Made by a program: the position numbers and the translations under genes | The notes under the pieces: generated by a model | Database searches by the model: none | Told to the model about the DNA's origin: nothing | Seen by the model: the letters and a program-made list of their open reading frames with translations, nothing else | Part shown: positions 57,960 through 64,000 of the stretch, piece after piece | Layout of the letters: each line of letters opens with the position of its first letter | Numbering within the stretch: position 1 is the stretch's first letter | From: Viscum album | Taxonomy: Eukaryota; Streptophyta; Magnoliopsida; Santalales; Viscaceae | Assembly (NCBI GenBank): GCA_963277665.1 | Contig: OY728120.1 | Location: forward strand, 426,876,138 to 426,940,137 | DNA: 64,000 nt | Direction: 5' to 3'

Positions 57960-60530
57960 ATCTTCTACATTTCTAGAATGACTGCTCTCAAGTTCACACC
58001 TGTGAATACTGCTGTTGCAAATGCCACTGCTGCTACTCCTGCTGGATCGTCGTCCGCTCTTAGGACGATATCACCTACTCAGCCTCTCCAATGCTGGGGT
58101 ATCAAACGCACTGGTTAAGGAGTACCGTCAAAACGGTACCATCCCCACTCTGGAGGTTTCCCGACAAGCCCTCCAAGTAAACAACTCACATCGGTTTTCC
58201 GGACAATAACGACCAATGATCAAGAAGCAGGCGGTGCTGACTACCATCTCCAACTGTTTCGGGTCGTTATCCCCAGAACACAATCACCATTCGCTCCCTT
58301 ATTCTGGGGAGGTGAATGAGCAGGTCCCTCAGGGCCTTAATTCAAAAATACAAGAGTCCTTCCTTAGGGATCCCACCAACAATCTCCACCAGACTTGTGC
58401 GGCATTGCGCCATCAACATGATGAGGGTACCGACTCCAGGCGTTCGGCTCAGGTTCCTCAAACCCGAGCAAGAAAGACGAACCACCAGAGGTGGAATCCG
58501 GTCAACAGTGAGTAGGTTCTCATCTATGCCAACTCTGGAGAAGTCCACCAACCTAACTTAGTGTCAAGCAATGAGCAGCCACACACACCTGCCCGTTTTA
58601 ATTCCGCTGTCCAGCAGACTTTCTAGCAGCATCACGCCAATCCCGCCTGGAAATTCCGGCGGAGTACTATAGGCAGGAACATACACCTATTTATACATCA
58701 TCAGCTAGTCAGCAGGCTCGTCTGACTACATATGATGTATCTCGTCAACCACATTTGGCGAAGGGCAATTAGAAGGCACATACACCTACTAGTATTAATC
58801 AAGCCTACTAACATTCTCGCTTGGTAGCATTCGGAGAAGTTAGTCGGAAATCCCCAACAACAAATAGGAGGCAGACTCAACTCTCTGCCCCCACACTTGA
58901 GTACTGTCACGATTCACTAACAGGAAAAGGAGGGCAGGAGCAGGCACATACACCTACTCCAATCCTGGAATGGATGTATATTCACGTTCCGGAAGCTGAA
59001 GTCACCAAGCATATTCTATAAATGGGGAAAGAGCATAAGCAAATCTCTACTCATATTATGGATGCCTGCCAGGATATTATAACAACTTCAGTGGCGTCTG
59101 AGGGAAAGACACATAAATCTATCCCTACCCGCGGAGTGATACATCAAAAATTCACTCCGGAACAGACACACACATATGTTCCAGTCCAAGAGGGTTGTGG
59201 GGCATACTCCCCCATATCATATAGACAACCAAGTCAGGCACATACACCTGATTTGAGAGGATATTGTCAGCCTAACCTGGCCATCATTCTTGATCAGGCA
59301 CTTACACCTGCTCAAAGCAGCTACTTTCATCAACAAGTGGTTTCCAAGGCGAGTAAGAAGGCATCTAAGAAAAAGACCTGCCCAGCACAGTCAGGAGATC
59401 AAGTGCCAATCTGTAACAAGGCCTTGCTCGATGCTGGAGTTCATGAAGCCCTTAGACAATTATCTGTTGGAATTCGAGATTCTACTCCCCCATTTCCCAA
59501 TAGTGGGAACATTAATTCTGAAGGCCTTCAATAGACACTTCCTCATGAAGGCTTGCTTCATGGAAATTCGGTTGATCTCGAAGTTTCATCTTCATATGAG
59601 AGACACAGGAACCCTCTGTGTGGTCATAAGACCAAGGAGCAAGAGATCTCATCTTTTGTTGTAACCCATTATGGTGGTCCTCCCCATGATGATGAATTTC
59701 GCTGCGAAAGTCCCCTCCGCAGTAGTGATTCACATTTCACGGAAAATTCTCTAGTGGACAATGTAGTTCCGAGAAAGCCCTATTATCTTAAGGAACTTGC
59801 AAATGCGAAACCAGTCATGTCTGAAGCTTCATCGCTAGCAGGTGAAATAAATTCTCAATAAGAAGATTGGCCAGGGTGTAGGTCATTCTCCGAACCACCC
59901 CTAAGTCATGAATCTTCTAGTTTGATCAATGATTTCTCTACCAATCCTGCTGAATCCAATGAAGCAATAAGGAAACACCAACTCTGGTCAAATCAGGTAG
60001 AAGAATATTCATCAAATGATAAAGAGGAAATGCTGAACATGAGAAAACAGTTGGCGAAAGGTGAAGTGCCAGTCATGTTTTGGCCTCTGGCTGACTCTCA
60101 GTATAATATTCCAGAAATGTTGACGGAAGATGAAATTCATGATATTCGTCTCAACATTTGGAAAAATCATTGTCAGTTGAAAAAGAAAGTATTATCTTAT
60201 GATGAGTATGAAAATAATCTTATGATAATAGAAGGGTTACAACGTTAGATTGATTTGGCGTCTCTATCAGTCTCTCGATATCTGAAGGCTAAAAAGCAGC
60301 AGAGAGCCCTTCAACATTCATGCTTTGGAGAACTAAGAAGATTGTGTCAGTTAATTTCCAATGCCCCATCTGGTATTTGTGTCAGAGGATGGGGTGTTCA
60401 TGGAGCACTGCATTTCACGGTGCTCTCCAGTCAGCGATGCCCGCCGAAAATGGCCTCATGCAATGTTATTGCCCATGGCCGGTCACAGTCAATGGGCTTT
60501 GTTTCTAATCAAAATCTTGCCCAAGAATAG
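57960..60530 (+). pseudogene. Extra frame upstream of gag with HTP repeats (right copy)
   Basis: The product is unrecognised; Ogre-type elements are known for an additional frame before gag and this fits. From 57979 the frame gives Ala/Thr/Pro-rich sequence, then SPTQPLQCWGIK and TIPTLEVSRQALQVNN. Around 58310-58540 are an NEQVPQ segment and an Arg-rich stretch. From 58570 to 59310 the (Q/E)(A/P/E)HTP motif recurs seven times (near 58579, 58677, 58767, 58944, 59165, 59240, 59300). A basic KASKKASKKK tract (59351) follows, then at 59922-60248 an acidic, helical part (EEMLNMRKQL, VMFWPLADSQYNIPEMLTED). A Q/R-rich helix ends in QE-TAG at 60528. Stops at 59019, 59532, 59860 and 60246 and a frameshift near 58640 break it. 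Nucleic-acid binding by the basic tracts is a guess. Confidence 0.6.
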
Positions 60531-61604
60531 GCTTCAAATACTTCCTCTCAAAATCATCAATACAGAGAACAATTTTTCGAATTACTCTTGCATCAAGAAA
60601 ACGAGAATATTGAACATGCCTCTCGTTTGGAGCAATCACGTCACCAAGTGACAGAAGTGTCAGAAATCATCCAATAATCTTTTGAACCGTGTGATAAAAG
60701 CGGATACAGGTTAATGCATCTAGCTAATTTCCGGACTAAGGTTTTCAAGATCATGAGGACTTTCAAGAAAGTCTCAGACATAGCATGTCAAGAACCACTT
60801 CAGCTCGCCAGACTGGGGACTCTTTTAAACCAACCCTCGGAATCAACAAAAAGGATTTAGGGAGTTGAGCGAGAACAGCAGGAACAACACCTGTCTACTG
60901 GACTGGGGACATTTTCAAATCATCAATCCCCTCCTTATAGAAATTCAGTCATTTCTCGATTGGGGAAGAAAACTCAAGAGGAACGAAGACCCAAATTATC
61001 TGGATATTCCCTCCAAATTACAGTTCATCAAGAAGTTCCCGAGGGATTGAATCAACAAAAGGAAATGTCTCATCAAATACATGGAAGAAGACAATATCAC
61101 AGAAATGCTGATAGAAGGGATGTGATGAGTTATGAATCAATAAATGTCATCAATTCCATTGTTGTTGATCCACCAAATGAGGCTCACTCAGGGGACTCAG
61201 ATGAAGAGGTTCCTGCTCAAGAAGATGTACGCACCGACAGAAATGAAGAAGGTGTGCGTACACGAAATCAAAGGATTACTCAGAACCTAGGTAATCCTTT
61301 GAGTAACCCACTTCCCCCTCTCCCAAAAGGATCCAACAAAGGGAAGGTAAATAACCAGGTTACATATCCTTCCTATGGAGAAGGTAAATTTCTCTCACTA
61401 GAGAAGAGGTTTGCACAACGGGAGGAAGAAATGAAGTAATTAAGAAGGTTGAATATAGAACCACTTCAGAGTAGTCTTCTTCTTAAGCATGCTGGAGTCA
61501 GTCAGCCAAAGGAATTTGTTGTAGCTACTTAGATGGATCAAAAATATCCTCCTCTATCAGTACACCCTCACAGGTCTAATCCTACGGGTCAAGTGCAACA
61601 ATAG
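60531..61604 (+). pseudogene. Linker region between extra frame and gag core
   Basis: Broken frames continue. A helical glutamine-rich part (REQFFELLLHQENENIEHAS, 60561) is followed by an acidic part (SGDSDEEVPAQEDVRTDRNE, 61189) and a basic end (EEGVRTRNQRITQN, 61246). A coil near the end (EKRFAQREEEMK, 61405) comes before a TAA at 61437. The left copy preserves the same stretch at 1-440. It is probably the N-terminal part of gag or the end of the extra frame; the boundary is unclear. Confidence 0.5.
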
Positions 61605-62831
61605 TTGGCAGTGATACCATCAGTTACAGCACCAATCGCCACATATGTCCATGCACCAGTCATTTCACCTACCCAAGTCCATGTTCAAATGGATGTTTCT
61701 CAAAAGTTAATAACTACTATTGAGTCATTAACAGCTCGGTTAGAAACTATTGAAGGGAAGCGTGCACAATTTCAACCAGAAAATAAAGTTTACCCTGAAT
61801 GGGTAGATTCAATTTCTCCTCCATCAAATTTTGGGAACCCTGTATTCCCTATTTTTAATGGATCAAGTGATCCTGAATAGCATTTGATGCATTACGTGTC
61901 TTGCTGTGATCCTATGATGGAAACTCCGGAGCAGCAAGAAGCAGTGAAACTCAGATGCTTCATGAGAACATTGCAAGGACCAGCTTTTATTTGGTATACA
62001 AGCTTGCAATCCCGGTGAACTACCGGATGGGAGGATCTTCACCAAAAATTCCTCCTTTAGTTCAGCTCAACTTCACCAAAGACAACAGTTTTCAATCTTA
62101 AAAAGTGTAAGAAAAGGGAGAATGAAAGGGTTTCTGATTTCATTGCTCGATGGAACGGATTAACATATTCCTTGAGTTTAGCACTCCCTCAAGATGAATT
62201 GTTTCCAATCTCTGTGTCAAATCTGCGTGACGAATTATGCACGCCGTTAATCCTTGTGAAATACATAGGAGGGTTTCGAGACCTTACTTCAATCACTCAG
62301 CAGATTGATTATTCCCATATACAGGCTAAGGAAAAATCTCGTGTAATTCCATCAGCTCCAGGAAGGAGAATGGGTAAAGCAGAAACTGCTACATTTATGC
62401 TTAAACAATCACCTATACCGGTTTCTACCTCAAAACCTTCATAATCTAGAAGGGTTCCACCTTCTGAGCGCCAACAAAAAAGGCCTTTGAGTCCAGATGA
62501 TCAAAACGATCAAATACGAAAACAATTTGAGGATCTGAAGAGAGAAACATACTCTTTCCGAAATGAACAAGTTCCTGGTTATTTCATTTCGGCTCTAGAA
62601 AACAATTTGGTTCAGTTGCCAATGCCCAAGAGGCTAAACAAGAAAAGAGATGAAGACCATCCCAATTATTGCCCTTTTCATCAAATGTTGGGGCATCCCA
62701 TCCAGGAGTGTTTTGTCTTCAAAGACCTCCTGCAAAAGATGGTCGACTCGGGACAGGTCACATTGAAAGGCTCCCCAGCCCATGTAGCATGTGTCATTTC
62801 TAAAGTTCCAGAGGAGGAAGATGAATGGTAG
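61605..62831 (+). pseudogene. gag (Tat/Ogre-like), broken by stops
   Basis: The structural polyprotein of the retrotransposon. MAVIPSVTAPIATYVHAPVI (61605) leads to a coiled part (QKLITTIESLTARLETIEGK). The gag core follows: PVFPIFNGSSDPE, TAG (61878), HLMHYVSCCDPMM, RCFMRTLQGPAFIWYTSLQS (61951-62010), WEDLHQKF, TAG (62058), TVFNLKKCKKRENERVSDFI and ARWNGLTYSL, then LRDELCTPLI. After a TAA at 62443 comes a conserved tail, SALENNLVQLPMPKRLNKK. The Cys/His element CPFHQMLGHPIQEC (62671-62712, CX2HX4HX4C) is followed by FVFKDLLQKMVDSGQVTL. Three to four stops divide it. Assignment to retrotransposon gag is confident; function is lost. Confidence 0.82.
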
Positions 62832-62870
62832 GAAGTCAAAAGAAAAAATTCACAAAAGTATGATGATTGG

Positions 62871-64000
62871 ATGGTCAAGAAGATAATCAATCGAACTCAT
62901 GCTATTTTGCGAACAAAATTAAAGAAACCAATTGTGTCTTCTTCCATGAATGTTATGGAAAAACCCTCTTCGTCAGAGGGAAAGTCCTCAAAGATACGAC
63001 CTGATTCAAAGAAAGAAAAAGAATCAGAAGAAGATGAGTATGTGCCAAATCCTAAGTTGTCTTTGGCTTTGGTGGATTTCATGCCATCTACTTCAAAGCC
63101 ACGGGCACCACCCCACAAAACGGCACAACCTAAACAAGTTAATCAGGAAGAGTCTTCATCAGATGAAGAGTTAATATTTGGCTCTGTTAATATGATTCAA
63201 TTAACAGATCCATATGCCAGTGGCAGTTTCAATTTCAATGAGCCTGAATTCCTTGTATCAAACAGAGGATTCAGAAGAAGTTCCAGGGGCTCAGGATACA
63301 GGGGAAGACGTGGATCTTTCAGAATCCACTGTTCCAATTCTACCCTAGCTAGAACTGTATACGCAGCAAAAACTCGTGGTAGAGCTCTTCAGCGAGCTCA
63401 GCAAGAACAAGAAAGTTCTTCTACTGATAGAAAATTCAGTCCTGGCACAGTTATTCTGGAAGACCAGTTGAAGGTTCCATCTTCTTCCTCTCAGCAAGTA
63501 AATGGATCTAATCGGTCTAATCTTCCAAAACCAGGAATATTGCCATCTCCTATCCCAATACAAGATGCATTAACATCCAAAGCATCTGCTTCCAAGGTAC
63601 CTGCTAAACCACATATTCCTATTGGGAAACGCAGACCTCTGGATCAAACGTATGATATATTGAAACACTTGGCCCATGTGCAAGCCAAGTTATCAATTCT
63701 GGATGCTCTGAATCTGTCAAAAGATCTTCGGGAAGCACTCATCGAGGCTTTTTCAAGTCCTCAGGAGTTTGAAACTGAAATTGCTACAGCTGAACTCTAT
63801 CACATAGAGAATAATCCTGCAGAATGCCATGCAATAATTTCTTTTACTGATGAAGATGAAGATGATGTTGTGCATTGACATATTAGACCATTGTACTTGT
63901 CTGGAAAGGCCAATGGCATGGATGTTCGAAGGGATTTCATTGACAATGGTTCATGAGTCAACCTCATGCCCATTCGTACACTTCGTCGATTGGGCCTCAG
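62871..64000 (+). pseudogene. gag-pro linker and protease start (Tat/Ogre-like), cut by window edge
   Basis: A 335-codon frame (62871-63878) is the longest in the window with real coding character. It has a Lys/Glu/Ser-rich region (SEEDEYVPNPKLSLALVDFM, 63030), then a Gly/Arg/Ser-rich stretch (RGFRRSSRGSGYRGRRGSFR, 63264), probably RNA-binding, and a Ser/Pro-rich linker. The segment DILKHLAHVQAKLSILDALN with LREALIEAF (63652) precedes the protease in this lineage. After TGA (63876) the same frame continues HIRPLYLSGKANGMDVRRDF, then IDNGS (active-site Asp codon at 63942), TGA (63954) and VNLMPIRTLRRLGL. This is the retropepsin signature. The protein continues past 64000. Confidence 0.82.

Larger units (their letters stand above)
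55522..64000 (+). mobile_element. Tat/Ogre-like Ty3/gypsy retrotransposon, right copy, 5' portion
   Basis: LTR 55522-57771, primer site 57776, an upstream frame with HTP repeats, gag (about 61605-62831) and the start of protease (63880 onward). It is inserted in a gypsy RT directly after its FMDD motif. The Tat/Ogre assignment rests on three points: a long extra frame before gag, the CX2HX4HX4C element after gag (YCPFHQMLGHPIQEC), and a protease entered by RPLYLSG with active-site DNGS. RT and integrase would lie beyond the window. Stops and frameshifts show it is not functional. Confidence 0.87.

Overview
The window is repeat-dense nuclear DNA of a land plant, most likely a flowering plant with a large genome. 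The evidence is structural. CACTA (En/Spm) DNA transposons, Ty1/copia, chromovirus-type Ty3/gypsy, Tat/Ogre-type Ty3/gypsy and an initiator-tRNA-primed gag-only element are all nested in one another. Single-copy sequence is AT-rich and every recognisable protein region carries stops or frameshifts. I see no intact host gene, rRNA, tRNA gene or CRISPR. The species cannot be named from this sequence.

Layout. (1) 1-6181, minus strand: 5' part of a Tat/Ogre-like gypsy element (LTR 3794-6181, primer site, degenerate first reading frame), cut by the window edge. (2) 6182-6563 and 18971-20000, minus strand: a Ty1/copia relic split by a 12.4 kb CACTA transposon (about 6564-18970). The CACTA holds a broken TNP2 transposase, a broken TNPA-like gene ending in a Ulp1-like segment, subterminal repeats at both ends, two kilobase-scale G-rich minisatellite blocks and a 347 bp palindrome. 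(3) 22174-27876: a second CACTA-like element, apparently non-autonomous, with a 1.5 kb foldback and its own G-rich block. (4) 29925-32320, minus strand: decayed chromovirus pol (RT, RNase H, integrase, chromodomain). (5) From about 34690, plus strand: another decayed gypsy (gag, protease, RT). Its RT is cut at 36046 and resumes at 55304. (6) 36047-55303: the insertion in that RT, a solo-LTR-like element of about 2.7 kb with TGTAA/TTACA ends, itself split at 36713-53253. (7) 36713-53253, minus strand: a three-LTR tandem gag-only element (LTR-int-LTR-int-LTR) with a perfect GTTGG target duplication. (8) 55522-64000, plus strand: a second copy of the Tat/Ogre-like family, inserted just after the RT active-site motif and running off the right edge at its protease.

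The order of events can be read directly: gypsy host, then solo-LTR element inside its RT, then gag-only array inside that LTR, with a Tat/Ogre copy in the same RT 200 bp further on. On the left, a copia element was invaded by a CACTA and apparently by a Tat/Ogre copy. Nothing here looks able to move on its own; proteins would have to come from relatives elsewhere.

The least ordinary features are the three-LTR gag-only array with an internal tRNA-like box B, the strand-biased G-rich arrays in two different CACTA families, the HTP-motif repeats upstream of gag in the Tat/Ogre family, and the 1.5 kb foldback.
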